Below, in pieces: positions 33,726-42,430 of a stretch of 64,000 nt of DNA. Where the stretch lies: the NCBI RefSeq assembly GCF_006175945.1, contig NZ_VAJL01000001.1, positions 682,001-746,000 on the forward strand, given 5' to 3'. The notes under the pieces were generated by a model. That model made no database searches. It had not been told where the DNA came from and saw only the letters and a program-made list of their open reading frames with translations. How positions within the stretch are numbered: the stretch's first letter is position 1; each line of letters opens with the position of its first letter. The position numbers and the translations under genes are program-made. The stretch comes from Chryseobacterium mulctrae. Its GTDB lineage: Bacteria; Bacteroidota; Bacteroidia; Flavobacteriales; Weeksellaceae.

Positions 33726-34016
33726 TTAATAAATCTTAAAACCTTTATAAACCTGTGCTGTTTCTTCCAGTATTTTAGATGCGTTTTTTCTGAAATCCAA
33801 CAGGTGATCTGCTCCGTTGTGTTGGTTATGATGCTCTACACTTTCCCATAATTCAATCAGAAAAAAAATACCTTTATTATCTTTATCTTCAATTAGGTCA
33901 TATTGCAGGCATCCATCTTCTTTTCTGGTTTCTCTCACCAAGGTCTGAAATAATTCTACAGCTTCCATCAAATTATTTTCTTTAAATCTGAAAAGAGCAA
34001 CGATATGTAAATTCAT
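33726..34016 (-). CDS. antibiotic biosynthesis monooxygenase (ABM) domain protein, putative quinol monooxygenase
   Basis: The 96-residue protein is a single ABM ferredoxin-like domain: HIVALFRFKE, TRKEDGCLQYDLIEDKDN, FFLIELWES and HHNQHNGADHLLDF. The length and the E-D-G-C-L-x-Y motif are those of YgiN-type quinol monooxygenases; heme-degrading IsdG-type enzymes share the fold. Given the adjacent heme locus an IsdG-like role is possible, but the sequence looks more like the YgiN group. The stop codon is immediately followed by the heptamer array. Confidence 0.85.
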   Translation of the reverse strand: MNLHIVALFRFKENNLMEAVELFQTLVRETRKEDGCLQYDLIEDKDNKGIFFLIELWESVEHHNQHNGADHLLDFRKNASKILEETAQVYKGFKIY

Positions 34017-34096
34017 GTATTATTTTTAGGCTGTAAATGTAAATTATTTTTGATTTTAATTGAATTCAAATTCTGCTAAATTTTTCACAAAAAAAT

Positions 34097-34981
34097 CTAA
34101 AAAACAGATTTGTAGATCGTGATCGAGCTCATTACAATCACCAAAGTTCCGATGATGATAAACATATTTTTTACAGGAAGTTTTGCGGTGAGCATTGCAG
34201 AAAATGGCGCAGTAATAATTCCACCAATTAAAAGACCTAAAATAATATTCCAGTGTTGAATTCCTAAGGTTAAAAAGAAAGTCACTGCAGCAGTTACCGT
34301 CAGAATAAATTTTGCAACCGTAGAACTTCCCACTGCAAATCTAGGTGTAAAAGCATTCTTAATTAATGTTCCCGTCACCAAAGGTCCCCATCCTCCACCA
34401 GCGAAAGAATCGATAAAACCACCGATAATTCCCAATCGGGTAAGGTTTGTTTTTTTCTTTAAAGCTTTATTCTGTTTAGGTTTAAAAGCATTTGATAAGA
34501 TTTGAATTCCAAGATACAAAGTGTAGAAAGAAATCACCGTTTTTGTAATTTTCGAATAATATTCACCCAGATAAGTCAGAGAAATGGCTCCGATAATTGC
34601 TCCGATAATTGCAGGAATAGCGAGTTTTTTTACCAGACTTTTGCTTACATTTTTTAGTTTAATGTGACTGATACTTCCGGCCGCTGTTGTAAAACTTTCG
34701 GCAGAATGAATACTTGCACTCACTGCATGTGGAGGAATTCCAAGAAATAAAAGTGTTGTTGTACAAATCACACCATACCCCATTCCCATTGATCCGGCGA
34801 CAACTTCAGCAAAAACTCCTACCAAAAGCATCCAATAAAATATATAGTTGTCTTTGGCAAGAATAATTTCAAGTTCATCTAAATATCCTAAACTGTACAG
34901 TGACAGAAATATGATTGCCAAAACTGCAACCGTAATAAAAAGTACATTGAGCCTGAACTGAATTTTTTGTGAAATTACCAT
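34097..34981 (-). CDS. TSUP (TauE/SafE) family membrane transporter
   Basis: The 294-residue protein has about eight hydrophobic segments and two TSUP half-repeats: GVFAEVVAGSMGMGYGVICTT and GIIGGFIDSFAGGGWGPLVTGTL, each with the G-rich pore motif. TSUP proteins move sulfite, sulfate, sulfonates or related anions. It is last in the cys operon, 26 bases after cysN, so it is a good candidate for the sulfate importer of this organism, taking the place of CysTWA or SulP. The direction of transport is inferred from context. Confidence 0.87.
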   Translation of the reverse strand: MVISQKIQFRLNVLFITVAVLAIIFLSLYSLGYLDELEIILAKDNYIFYWMLLVGVFAEVVAGSMGMGYGVICTTTLLFLGIPPHAVSASIHSAESFTTAAGSISHIKLKNVSKSLVKKLAIPAIIGAIIGAISLTYLGEYYSKITKTVISFYTLYLGIQILSNAFKPKQNKALKKKTNLTRLGIIGGFIDSFAGGGWGPLVTGTLIKNAFTPRFAVGSSTVAKFILTVTAAVTFFLTLGIQHWNIILGLLIGGIITAPFSAMLTAKLPVKNMFIIIGTLVIVMSSITIYKSVF

Positions 34982-35007
34982 ATCATCAATTGGTTTTAAA
35001 TCAAGAA

Positions 35008-36249
35008 TTATAAAATCATTACCGCTCCAACGGTAGAATTGCTTGTCTCATCAATAAGAATCGCATTTCCGGTTGATTTGCTGTCTTCAAAACTGTCAAA
35101 AACCAAAGGCGAAGCCGTTTTCAATCTTACTTTTACCACTTCATTTAGCTTTATACTTTCAGTAATTGGAGTTTGCTCTAAAGTATTAACATCAATTTTA
35201 TATTCAATTTCTTTGATAATCGCTTTCAGAGTCTTGCTTTTATGCTGAATGAAATACTTATTTCCTTCATTCAGTTCTTTTTTGTCGAGCCAGCAAACTA
35301 CAGCTTCCAATTCATTTTCAACTTTCGGCTGCTGATTGGTTTTCACCAAAAAATCACCACGACTGATGTCGATATCATCTTCAATATGAATTACGGCAGG
35401 CTGATTGGTAAATACAAAATCTACTTCTTTTCCTCCGGTTTCAATTTTTGAAATTTTGGTCTGAATATTTTGTGGAAGTACCGTAATTTCATCTCCTTTC
35501 TGATAAATTCCTGAAATCATTTCACCTGCATAACCTCTGTAATCATGCAGTTCATCAGTTTGCGGACGAATAACATACTGTACCTGAAATCTTGGATTTT
35601 CATTTTCTTGGTTTTCATTAATTTCTACATTTTCTAAGAAATCTAAAAGCGTAGAACCTTGATACCAATCCGTTTTCTCAGATCTTGAAACAATATTATC
35701 GCCGTTAAAAGCCGAAATCGGAAAATAATTGACGTTTTCCAGCTTCAGTTTTTTAGCAACCAATTCGTATTGAGCTTTAATATCATTGAAAACTTCTTCG
35801 GAATAATCTACCAAATCCATTTTATTAATCGCAACCACTACATTCTTCATTTTTAATAATGAAGCGATGATGGAATGTCTTCTGGTTTGCTCAATTACCC
35901 CTTGTCTTGCATCAATCAAAATGACGATCAACTTAGAGTTTGAAGCTCCCGTAATCATATTTCTGGTGTACTGAATATGTCCCGGTGCATCGGCAATAAT
36001 GAATTTCCTTTTTGGAGTCGAAAAATATCGGTACGCCACATCAATGGTAATTCCTTGTTCTCTTTCGGCTCTCAAACCGTCTGTCAAGATTGCAAGGTCT
36101 ACTCCATTTTCGTTTTTATTTTTTGATTGTTTTTCCAATGCTTCAAGTTGGTCGATCAATATATTTTTGCTGTCGTATAGAAGTCTTCCGATCAGCGTGC
36201 TTTTGCCGTCATCTACACTTCCTGCTGTTATAAATCTTAATATGTCCAC
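35008..36249 (-). CDS. cysN: sulfate adenylyltransferase subunit 1 (GTPase)
   Basis: The 413-residue protein is an EF-Tu-like GTPase: G1 GSVDDGKSTLIGRLLYD, G3 DAPGHIQYTRNM, G4 NKMDLV, then two beta-barrel domains. GTP hydrolysis by CysN drives synthesis of APS by CysD. It is shorter than the ~475-residue E. coli subunit and lacks a fused APS kinase, in line with a pathway that reduces APS directly. It sits between cysD and the TSUP gene. Confidence 0.94.
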   Translation of the reverse strand: MDILRFITAGSVDDGKSTLIGRLLYDSKNILIDQLEALEKQSKNKNENGVDLAILTDGLRAEREQGITIDVAYRYFSTPKRKFIIADAPGHIQYTRNMITGASNSKLIVILIDARQGVIEQTRRHSIIASLLKMKNVVVAINKMDLVDYSEEVFNDIKAQYELVAKKLKLENVNYFPISAFNGDNIVSRSEKTDWYQGSTLLDFLENVEINENQENENPRFQVQYVIRPQTDELHDYRGYAGEMISGIYQKGDEITVLPQNIQTKISKIETGGKEVDFVFTNQPAVIHIEDDIDISRGDFLVKTNQQPKVENELEAVVCWLDKKELNEGNKYFIQHKSKTLKAIIKEIEYKIDVNTLEQTPITESIKLNEVVKVRLKTASPLVFDSFEDSKSTGNAILIDETSNSTVGAVMIL

Positions 36250-36262
36250 GTTTATTTTATTA

Positions 36263-36380
36263 GTAATGAGTAATTGGTAATGAGCAATTTTTCAAACCGT
36301 TCATTTTTTTTTAATTTAACTTTAGCATGAGTAAAATATGCAGTATAATTTGAATTACTTATTACTCATTGCGAATTACC
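36263..36380. repeat. inverted repeat of GTAATGAG/TAATTGG words between cysN and cysD
   Basis: The left arm 36263-36289 and right arm 36352-36380 are complementary with a few mismatches (TAATGAG, AATTGGTAATGAG against TTACTTATTACTCATTG). It lies within the operon without stopping it being co-directional; it could act as an mRNA hairpin. Confidence 0.65.
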
Positions 36381-36383
36381 TAT

Positions 36384-37292
36384 CTAAAAGTATCCTCCTT
36401 TTTTTCTGTCTTCCATTGCGGCTTCGGTCACTTTATCGTCAATTCTGGTTTCACCACGTTCGGAAATTCGGGAAGCGGTAATTTCATTCACAACCTGATC
36501 CAAAGTTTCAGCTGAACTTTCCACTGCAGCAGTACAGGTCATATCTCCAACCGTTCTGTAACGTACTTTTTTATTTTGAATCTGATCATTTTCATCGATT
36601 TGAATAAAATCTGAAACGGTAATTAATTGTCCGTCATATTCAATCACATCACGATTGTGCGCAAAATAAATTGATGGAAGCTGAATATTTTCTTTTTTGA
36701 TATAATTCCAGACATCAAGTTCCGTCCAGTTTGAAATCGGGAAAACTCTTACATTTTCGCCTTTGTTGATTCTTCCATTGTAGATATTCCACAATTCAGG
36801 ACGCTGTAATTTCGGATCCCATTGTCCGAATTCATCACGGACAGAGAAAAATCTCTCCTTTGCTCTTGCTTTTTCCTCATCTCTTCTCGCTCCGCCAATA
36901 CAGGCATCAAATTGAAATTCTTCAATCGTATCTAATAAAGTATGGGTTTGTAACCAGTTTCTGGAAGCAAATTTTCCTTTTGGTTCGGTTAAATTTTTAG
37001 CTTTGATCGTGTCTTCTACTTTTCTGACAATCAATTCTGCACCAAGGCTTTCAGCAAAATAATCTCTGAATTGCAATGCTTCCGGAAAATTGTGTCCCGT
37101 ATCGATATGTACGAAAGGAAAAGGAATTTTCATCGGAGCAAAAGCCTTTTTCGCCAGATGAACCAATGTAATTGAATCTTTTCCGCCACTGAAAAGCAAA
37201 GCAGGTTTTTCAAACTGAGCAGCAATTTCACGCATGATGTAAATGCTTTCAGCTTCCAATTGTTCGAGATAATTTAGTTTGTAGTCACTCAT
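36384..37292 (-). CDS. cysD: sulfate adenylyltransferase subunit 2
   Basis: The 302-residue protein has the PP-loop LFSGGKDSITLVHLA (about residues 33-47), HIDTGHNFPE, GGARRDEEKARAKER and the C-terminal SERGETRIDDK segment. It forms adenosine 5'-phosphosulfate from ATP and sulfate with CysN. The length is that of the E. coli enzyme. It is 24 bases downstream of cysH. Confidence 0.96.
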   Translation of the reverse strand: MSDYKLNYLEQLEAESIYIMREIAAQFEKPALLFSGGKDSITLVHLAKKAFAPMKIPFPFVHIDTGHNFPEALQFRDYFAESLGAELIVRKVEDTIKAKNLTEPKGKFASRNWLQTHTLLDTIEEFQFDACIGGARRDEEKARAKERFFSVRDEFGQWDPKLQRPELWNIYNGRINKGENVRVFPISNWTELDVWNYIKKENIQLPSIYFAHNRDVIEYDGQLITVSDFIQIDENDQIQNKKVRYRTVGDMTCTAAVESSAETLDQVVNEITASRISERGETRIDDKVTEAAMEDRKKGGYF

Positions 37293-37316
37293 TATTATTT
37301 GAAGATTAAATTAAAA

Positions 37317-38009
37317 TTAATGTGAATGCAGACCGCATTCTTTTTGTGAAGTTTCCCACCACCATCTTCCGGCTCTCGGATTTTCACCTTCTTCGATGGC
37401 TCTTGTACAGGGTTGACAACCTACACTGATGAAACCTTTTTTATGTAAAGACAACTCCTGAACTTTATTTTGTTCTAAATAATCCAGAACATCCTGATAA
37501 TTCCAGTTGATCAATGGATTGTATTTGTATAGTTTTCTGTCTTCATCCCACTCCAAAATTGGCATATTTTCACGGTTTTCAGATTGTTCGGAGCGCAAAC
37601 CGGTAATCCATACTTTGGCATTTTCCAAGGCACGATTCAAGGGTTTTACCTTTCGGATAAAGCAACACTCTTTTCTGTTTTCAACGGAATGATAAAAACC
37701 GTTTACTCCTTTTTCCGTCAAATATTTTTCAACATCAGAAGCTTCGGGAAAGTAAACTTCAGTTTTCTTTTGATAGCGCGAATTATTTTTTGAAAGCAAA
37801 TCGTAATGCTCATAGAAAAGTCTTCCTGTATCTAAGGTGAAAACTTTTATCGGTAAATTATTTTTGAAAATAGCATCTGTAATAACCTGATCTTCCTGAC
37901 CAAGCGAGGTTGAGAAAACAACCCCTTCTGAAAATTTAGAGGAAATAAACTGTAATCCTTCCTCCAATGTAAGCTGCTGCAAAGTATCTATATCCTCTTT
38001 TGAAAACAT
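37317..38009 (-). CDS. cysH: assimilatory adenylylsulfate (APS) reductase, CysH family
   Basis: The 230-residue protein has the PP-loop-like core (VFSTSLGQEDQVI), the LDTGRLFYE motif, the CC...CxxC cluster ligands Cys115-Cys116 and Cys198-x-x-Cys201, and the C-terminal ECGLH with catalytic Cys225. The four iron-sulfur ligands mark the APS-reducing branch, which fits the absence of an APS kinase here. It converts APS to sulfite using thioredoxin. Confidence 0.94.
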   Translation of the reverse strand: MFSKEDIDTLQQLTLEEGLQFISSKFSEGVVFSTSLGQEDQVITDAIFKNNLPIKVFTLDTGRLFYEHYDLLSKNNSRYQKKTEVYFPEASDVEKYLTEKGVNGFYHSVENRKECCFIRKVKPLNRALENAKVWITGLRSEQSENRENMPILEWDEDRKLYKYNPLINWNYQDVLDYLEQNKVQELSLHKKGFISVGCQPCTRAIEEGENPRAGRWWWETSQKECGLHSH

Positions 38010-38095
38010 AATTTTATGTTTGATACCAGCAAATATCGAACAAAAATATTATCCTACCAAATAAGTAGACTTATAAAATTGAAATTATGATTTAA

Positions 38096-38503
38096 TTAAT
38101 CTATTAAATCTAAAAGAGTTTTTTTCTCTAAAATTTTAAGTGAAGCATCTCTTACTTCAATTAAAACATCATGTAAACTGCAGTGATCTTCGTTACAATC
38201 AGCACATTTTTCATAAAAATTAAGACTTACACAAGGAAGCATAGCAATAGGACCATTCACCAAACGAATGATTTTCGCCAAATTTACATTTTGAGGATTT
38301 TCTTTAAAAAAATATCCGCCTCCTTTTCCCTTTTTACTATCGAGGATGTCCGCTTTTTTTAGTTCAAGCAAAATGTTTTCAAGAAATTTCAACGGAATTT
38401 TCTTGTTTTCTGCAATTTCAGAAATAAGAATCGGGCCTTCATTTCTCTTTTCTACAAGATATGAAAGCGCCTTAAAAGCATATTGAGATTTTTTTGACAG
38501 CAT
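38096..38503 (-). CDS. Rrf2-family regulator heading the cys operon
   Basis: From ATG 38503 the 135-residue protein is a typical Rrf2: MLSKKSQYAFKAL, winged helix with IPLKFLENILLELKKADIL, and KGKGGGYFF. A cysteine cluster is present (Cys91, Cys100, Cys103, Cys108) in the region where IscR/NsrR bind a cluster, while CymR lacks it. Position upstream of cysHDN suggests control of sulfate assimilation by cysteine or iron-sulfur status. The start follows from a -7 element 6 bases upstream; the longer frame to 38599 runs into repeat DNA. Confidence 0.87.
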   Translation of the reverse strand: MLSKKSQYAFKALSYLVEKRNEGPILISEIAENKKIPLKFLENILLELKKADILDSKKGKGGGYFFKENPQNVNLAKIIRLVNGPIAMLPCVSLNFYEKCADCNEDHCSLHDVLIEVRDASLKILEKKTLLDLID

Positions 38504-38508
38504 TACAG

Positions 38509-38516
38509 CAAAAATA
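38509..38516 (-). promoter_or_regulatory. -7 element of the Rrf2-cys operon
   Basis: TATTTTTG on the minus strand, 5 bases from ATG 38503, predicting a nearly leaderless transcript. Confidence 0.5.
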
Positions 38517-38519
38517 GGA

Positions 38520-38645
38520 AAAAGTTTGGATATTGAAGTTGGAAGTTTGATGATGGAAGCTGGAGGTTTAAAAAATTGGATTAATGACAAATTGCACAAG
38601 CCTTAACCACACTAGCTTCCAGCTTCTGACACCTAACTTCCAGCC
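38520..38645. repeat. intergenic repeat built of GGAAGCTGGAGG / CTTCCAGCTTC words
   Basis: The left side has GAAGTTGGAAGTTTGATGAT and GGAAGCTGGAGG (38535-38566); the right side has AGCTTCCAGCTTC and AACTTCCAGCC (38614-38644). The sides are complementary and recur in similar form at 53155-53285. It lies between divergent promoters. Confidence 0.7.
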
Positions 38646-38655
38646 AAAAAAAACT

Positions 38656-38663
38656 TATCTTTG
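38656..38663 (+). promoter_or_regulatory. -7 element of the DUF4268 gene
   Basis: TATCTTTG, 4 bases before ATG 38668; it decides the start. Confidence 0.6.
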
Positions 38664-38667
38664 CCTC

Positions 38668-39096
38668 ATGTTCAGTAAAGAAGAAGCACAGCAATTAAAA
38701 AAAGAATTTTGGACGGCTTTCGGAAAATCGTTTCCGAGAAAATGGCTTTTGTATAATACCAAAATCAAGGATTTTTCATTTAAATTTTATGCAGATAAGA
38801 AGAAAGCGGAAGTTTCTTTGGATATCGAAATGAAAGATGAAGTTTTCAGAGATGCGTATTACAATAAAATCTGGTCGTTGGAAGATATTCTTAAAGATTT
38901 TGTTGGTGATTTTCATAAAGAAGAATTTTATACTTTAGAAAACGGAAAAGTTATCAGCAGAATCTGGGTTGAAAAAGAAGGAATTTCTGTTTTCAATAAA
39001 AATTCATGGCGAGAAGCTTTTGAGTTTTTTGTTGAAAAAATGGATGGCTTTGAGAGGTTTTATTACGAGTATGAAGATTTTATAAAGGATGTTTAA
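38668..39096 (+). CDS. DUF4268 domain protein
   Basis: From ATG 38668 the 142-residue protein covers a whole DUF4268 domain: FSKEEAQQLKKEFWTAFGKSF, KIKDFSFKFYADKKKAEVSLDIE and SRIWVEKEGISVFNKNSW. The domain is found alone in Flavobacteriia and attached to predicted nucleases or restriction proteins elsewhere, which gives only a weak hint to nucleic acid metabolism. Codons upstream of 38668 belong to repeat DNA. It is followed 2 bases later by a second small gene. Confidence 0.8.
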   Translation: MFSKEEAQQLKKEFWTAFGKSFPRKWLLYNTKIKDFSFKFYADKKKAEVSLDIEMKDEVFRDAYYNKIWSLEDILKDFVGDFHKEEFYTLENGKVISRIWVEKEGISVFNKNSWREAFEFFVEKMDGFERFYYEYEDFIKDV

Positions 39097-39098
39097 TT

Positions 39099-39443
39099 AT
39101 GAAAATGTCTAAAAAATATGGTATTACTTTTAAGAAAATCATTCTAAAAAACTACAGTGGTTTTAAGTGTGAATATTCGACAATTCCAGGATCGTACTGT
39201 GCTGCAGATTTACTTGAAACATTTAGAGTTGAAGCTCCTTATTTATTGGAAGAAATTGATACAGTATTAAAAGGTGAATATTATGATGAAATTTTTCTGC
39301 CTGATTTTGGATTCAGTGAATTACGATTTGATCCGCCAAATGCAATTTTTAATAATGATTTTACGATTCCACTCACTGAGTTGAAAATTCTTTTGGAAGA
39401 ATGGATTGAATTCATGAAAAAGGAAAAATTCAATATGAAATAA
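39099..39443 (+). CDS. hypothetical protein
   Basis: The 114-residue protein has no signal peptide or membrane segment. It has a beta-rich start (GITFKKIILKNYSGFKCEYS) and an acidic helical end (LTELKILLEEWIEFMKKEKF). It starts 2 bases after the DUF4268 gene, so the two are co-transcribed. No family was recognised. Confidence 0.65.
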   Translation: MKMSKKYGITFKKIILKNYSGFKCEYSTIPGSYCAADLLETFRVEAPYLLEEIDTVLKGEYYDEIFLPDFGFSELRFDPPNAIFNNDFTIPLTELKILLEEWIEFMKKEKFNMK

Positions 39444-39479
39444 AAAACTTTAGTATATTAACAACACAAAAAACACATC

Positions 39480-39569
39480 ATGAAAAAAATTATCTTATTA
39501 CTAATTTTATTGGTATTTCCTTTAGCATCTGCACAAAATGTTTTTAAATCACAAAAACAAATCTTCTAA
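39480..39569 (+). pseudogene. orphan signal peptide, remnant of a secreted protein gene
   Basis: A 29-codon frame encodes a perfect signal peptide (MKKIILLLILLVFPLASAQ) followed by only ten residues and TAA. The rest of the gap to 39749 has no continuing coding frame. It is probably the 5' end of a secreted protein gene whose body was lost. A short secreted peptide is the alternative. Confidence 0.5.
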
Positions 39570-39749
39570 AAGATCTGGAAAATTTATAACTGTTAAATTT
39601 CTTTAAACATGAGATAATTTAAACTCTTGTTTAAATATTTTCCGTATTTTAGTTACACCAAATATATCATTACATATTTATTCATCGGCTTTTTGGCAGA
39701 ATATATAATGATATTTTTTAAAATTAAATCACAAAATTTTTAAAATACA

Positions 39750-40568
39750 ATGGAAAATAATTCGTTTATTTTTACGGACGGAAGAGACCCCAAAATGATT
39801 GAAGCGTATAAAAAAGCGCAGGAAACTTTTAAATATTTCTGGCGAGAGCAATCTTGGGAATACAGAAGAATCATTCCTGGATTAAATCTTGCCTGTGTAA
39901 AAGCTTCTTTCTCTGAAGTAAATTCTGATGGAGACAAAATCGTAGAACATATGTGGATGAATGACATCAACTTTGATGGCGACACAGTTAGCGGATATCT
40001 CATCAACGAACCCAATGATTTGACCACAATACAACCCGGAGATTATTTTGAAATCCCGTTAAACGAAATCAGTGACTGGCTTTTTGCCATTACTCCGATG
40101 CAGAAAAAAGCTAAAGGACTTTCAAAATTATTTTCTTCATCTTCAGAGCCTATTCCTAAAGCTTATGGTGGATTTACCATTCAGAAAATGCGTGGAGATA
40201 TGTCTGAATCTGAAAGAAGAGATCATGATGATGCGTGGCAACTTGATTTTGGAGATTTTAATGAGATTGAAGTCGTTAATGAGCAAAAAGAAAAGCCTGA
40301 AAACCTCATCGAACATCCGATGAGCAAAAATATGAAAGAAGATTTTGTAAAATTTCTTAAAGAATATCCAAACGAACTGACCCATATTGATGAAAACGGG
40401 TTTACACTCCTTCATCGAGAAACGATTGCCGGAAATTTAAGTTCTGTAGAAGTACTGCTCGAAGCCGGAGCAGATAAAAATCTAAAAACAAATAAAGGAA
40501 AATCTGCTTTAGATTATGCAAAACAACTAAATTGGGAGCATTTAATTCCTATTTTTGAAAAAAACTAA
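39750..40568 (+). CDS. DUF2314 and ankyrin-repeat protein
   Basis: The 272-residue protein lacks a signal peptide. Residues ~20-120 match the DUF2314 pattern (LACVKASFSEV, EHMWMNDINFDGDTVSGYLINEP, GDYFEIPLNEISDW). Residues ~200-270 form ankyrin-type repeats (DENGFTLLHRETIAGNLSSVEVLLEAGADKNLKTNKGKSALDYAKQ). DUF2314 and ankyrin proteins are common in polymorphic toxin-immunity loci, and this gene neighbours a YwqG protein of similar association. No toxin gene is present in the window. Confidence 0.82.
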   Translation: MENNSFIFTDGRDPKMIEAYKKAQETFKYFWREQSWEYRRIIPGLNLACVKASFSEVNSDGDKIVEHMWMNDINFDGDTVSGYLINEPNDLTTIQPGDYFEIPLNEISDWLFAITPMQKKAKGLSKLFSSSSEPIPKAYGGFTIQKMRGDMSESERRDHDDAWQLDFGDFNEIEVVNEQKEKPENLIEHPMSKNMKEDFVKFLKEYPNELTHIDENGFTLLHRETIAGNLSSVEVLLEAGADKNLKTNKGKSALDYAKQLNWEHLIPIFEKN

Positions 40569-40590
40569 TAACTTCTTAAACTAATACCAA

Positions 40591-41343
40591 ATGATACCAG
40601 AGTTCCTCAATGAGTTTAAAACTCAGCTTGAAAAATACAAGCTTGAAACAATAAAAATTTCTGCCACACCTCTTGAAAACGGAGAATCTCTTCAAATTTC
40701 TGACAGTAAGTTTTTAGGAAAACCTTATTTACCAAAAGAGATGGAATACCCTAAAGACAAAGAAAACAAACCAATGGTTCTTTGGACGCAAATCAATTTT
40801 GCGGATGTTCCGGTTCTTGATGGTTATACTGATCAGGGAATATTGCAATTTTTTGTATCTGCCGAATGGTTTGATATGGATGATTACAAAGTTGTTTTTC
40901 ATGACAATATCACTGAAGAGTTTCAAACTGATTTTTCTTTTTTAACAGAAGAAATGTATGAAGAGTCACCAATTTATCGTGAACATAAACTCGATTTCAG
41001 TAAAGAAATTGAATATGGAAGTTCTGAAGATTTTCGATTTGATATGAGGTTTAATGATAAAGATTATTGGGATTTTCAAGAAACGCTTACAAAAAACCAA
41101 ACAGAAGAAATAGAAAAAATTATTGATGGAACGGGGCACAAAATAGGAGGTTATGCCTATTTTACTCAGGCAGACATTAGAGATTGCAACAAAAATCTTA
41201 AGCAAGATTTGCTCTTATTACAGATTGATACTGATGATGAAATCATGTTTGGAGATTCTGGTGTTGCCAATTTTTTCATCAATCCGGAAGACTTAAAAAA
41301 CAAACGTTTTGAAAAAGCTTGGTTTAATTGGGATTGTTGCTAA
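40591..41343 (+). CDS. YwqG family (DUF1963) protein
   Basis: The 250-residue cytoplasmic protein has the DUF1963 pattern: SKFLGKPYLPKEMEYPKD, LWTQINFADVP, QGILQFFVS, GHKIGGYAYFTQADIR, LLLLQIDTDDEIMFGDSGVANFFI. YwqG proteins have no settled function; they are repeatedly found beside immunity proteins. It is 22 bases after the DUF2314-ankyrin gene and is followed by a terminator, so the pair forms an operon. Confidence 0.88.
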   Translation: MIPEFLNEFKTQLEKYKLETIKISATPLENGESLQISDSKFLGKPYLPKEMEYPKDKENKPMVLWTQINFADVPVLDGYTDQGILQFFVSAEWFDMDDYKVVFHDNITEEFQTDFSFLTEEMYEESPIYREHKLDFSKEIEYGSSEDFRFDMRFNDKDYWDFQETLTKNQTEEIEKIIDGTGHKIGGYAYFTQADIRDCNKNLKQDLLLLQIDTDDEIMFGDSGVANFFINPEDLKNKRFEKAWFNWDCC

Positions 41344-41358
41344 GAAAAAATTAATTTT

Positions 41359-41386
41359 AAAAGAGAAACTTTCGGGTTTCTCTTTT
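41359..41386 (+). terminator. intrinsic terminator after the ywqG gene
   Basis: AAAAGAGAAAC (41359-41369) pairs with GTTTCTCTTTT (41376-41386), 6-base loop, further T follows. Confidence 0.85.
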
Positions 41387-41518
41387 TCATTGAGTTTCAA
41401 ATTATCCTTATTTAGTGATATTTAAAATTGATTTTTATATCTTTGAAACCTTGTAAAATGGTTTGGATAGTTGGTTTGTTTAAACGATTCAAACTAATTC
41501 AATGCTAAAATAATTTCA

Positions 41519-42430
41519 TTGTACAAAATTTATCAACATTTTCAGTTTAGATTTAATCAGAGTTTTAGGATTTTTAATTTCAATCCCAAAGTCAGTTTAC
41601 CTGTTATTTTGGTTTTTGGCGCATTGATGATTGTCAAGTTTCCACAAACTGTTTTTTATCCGCTCCTCTATTTTTCAATGGTTTTGGTTTTTCATATCAA
41701 CAGAAAAGATATTCCTTTTTTGAAAAAAACATTTATCAGTAATTGGAGATTGATTATTTTTCTGGAATCTGCGTTTATTTACATGCTTTTTCTAATGGCA
41801 AATATCAATTATAAGATTGAAAAATTTGGTTTACTGGCGTTTGTAGCAATCATTTCATTATGTTTTTTACAGCCTAAATCTAAACCATTCCCTACTCTGC
41901 AATGGAATTTTATATCAAATGATCTTTTTGAATGGAAAAGCTACATGCGAAAAAACACATGGATGTTTATTCTTACCTACATCATCGTTGTTGCTTCGGC
42001 TTATCATCAAGCAAGTTTAATTTTATGCGGAATCTTTCTTCTTGATTACCTTTCCCACGTTTATGAAAATAATGAGAACAAAGAAATGCTTGAAGTTTAT
42101 TTTAAAAAGATGAATTTTAAAGACAAAATCTATAAAAATGTAGTTTTTTTCAATGCGCTACTTTCGCCTACATACATCGGGTTTTTAATTTTTAATTTTA
42201 ATGAAAGCTTATATCTTCTGTATTATATTTTCTTTATGAATTGCTATTTTTTATTAATTCTCACCAGAAAATACAAACTTTATCATCATCACGAAAAAGC
42301 CAATTACTTCAGCATCGCAGTGTTTATAGAATATTTTGCATACAGCATAACCATTATTCCTGCGTTGATTATGATCCGTTTAAACAATAAAGAAGCAAAG
42401 CAAAATATCAGCAAATATGTTGGAAATTAA
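41519..42430 (+). CDS. ABC exporter membrane subunit
   Basis: The 303-residue protein has about eight hydrophobic segments and no ABC motifs. The only plausible start is TTG at 41519-41521, since an in-frame stop lies at 41495-41497 and the next ATG would delete a membrane segment. It overlaps the following ATPase gene by 14 bases, so the two form one transporter, probably an exporter with the membrane part split from the ATPase. The substrate is unknown. Confidence 0.75.
   Translation: MYKIYQHFQFRFNQSFRIFNFNPKVSLPVILVFGALMIVKFPQTVFYPLLYFSMVLVFHINRKDIPFLKKTFISNWRLIIFLESAFIYMLFLMANINYKIEKFGLLAFVAIISLCFLQPKSKPFPTLQWNFISNDLFEWKSYMRKNTWMFILTYIIVVASAYHQASLILCGIFLLDYLSHVYENNENKEMLEVYFKKMNFKDKIYKNVVFFNALLSPTYIGFLIFNFNESLYLLYYIFFMNCYFLLILTRKYKLYHHHEKANYFSIAVFIEYFAYSITIIPALIMIRLNNKEAKQNISKYVGN

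Noticed and set aside
33726..34016. ABM protein as an IsdG heme oxygenase of the heme locus
   Set aside because: It is convergent with the T9SS gene behind a terminator, and its E-D-G-C-L-x-Y signature is of the YgiN type; the heme ligand set of IsdG is not evident.
38010..38095. SAM or other sulfur riboswitch before cysH
   Set aside because: The gap is short and AT-rich with no conserved kink-turn or stem pattern.
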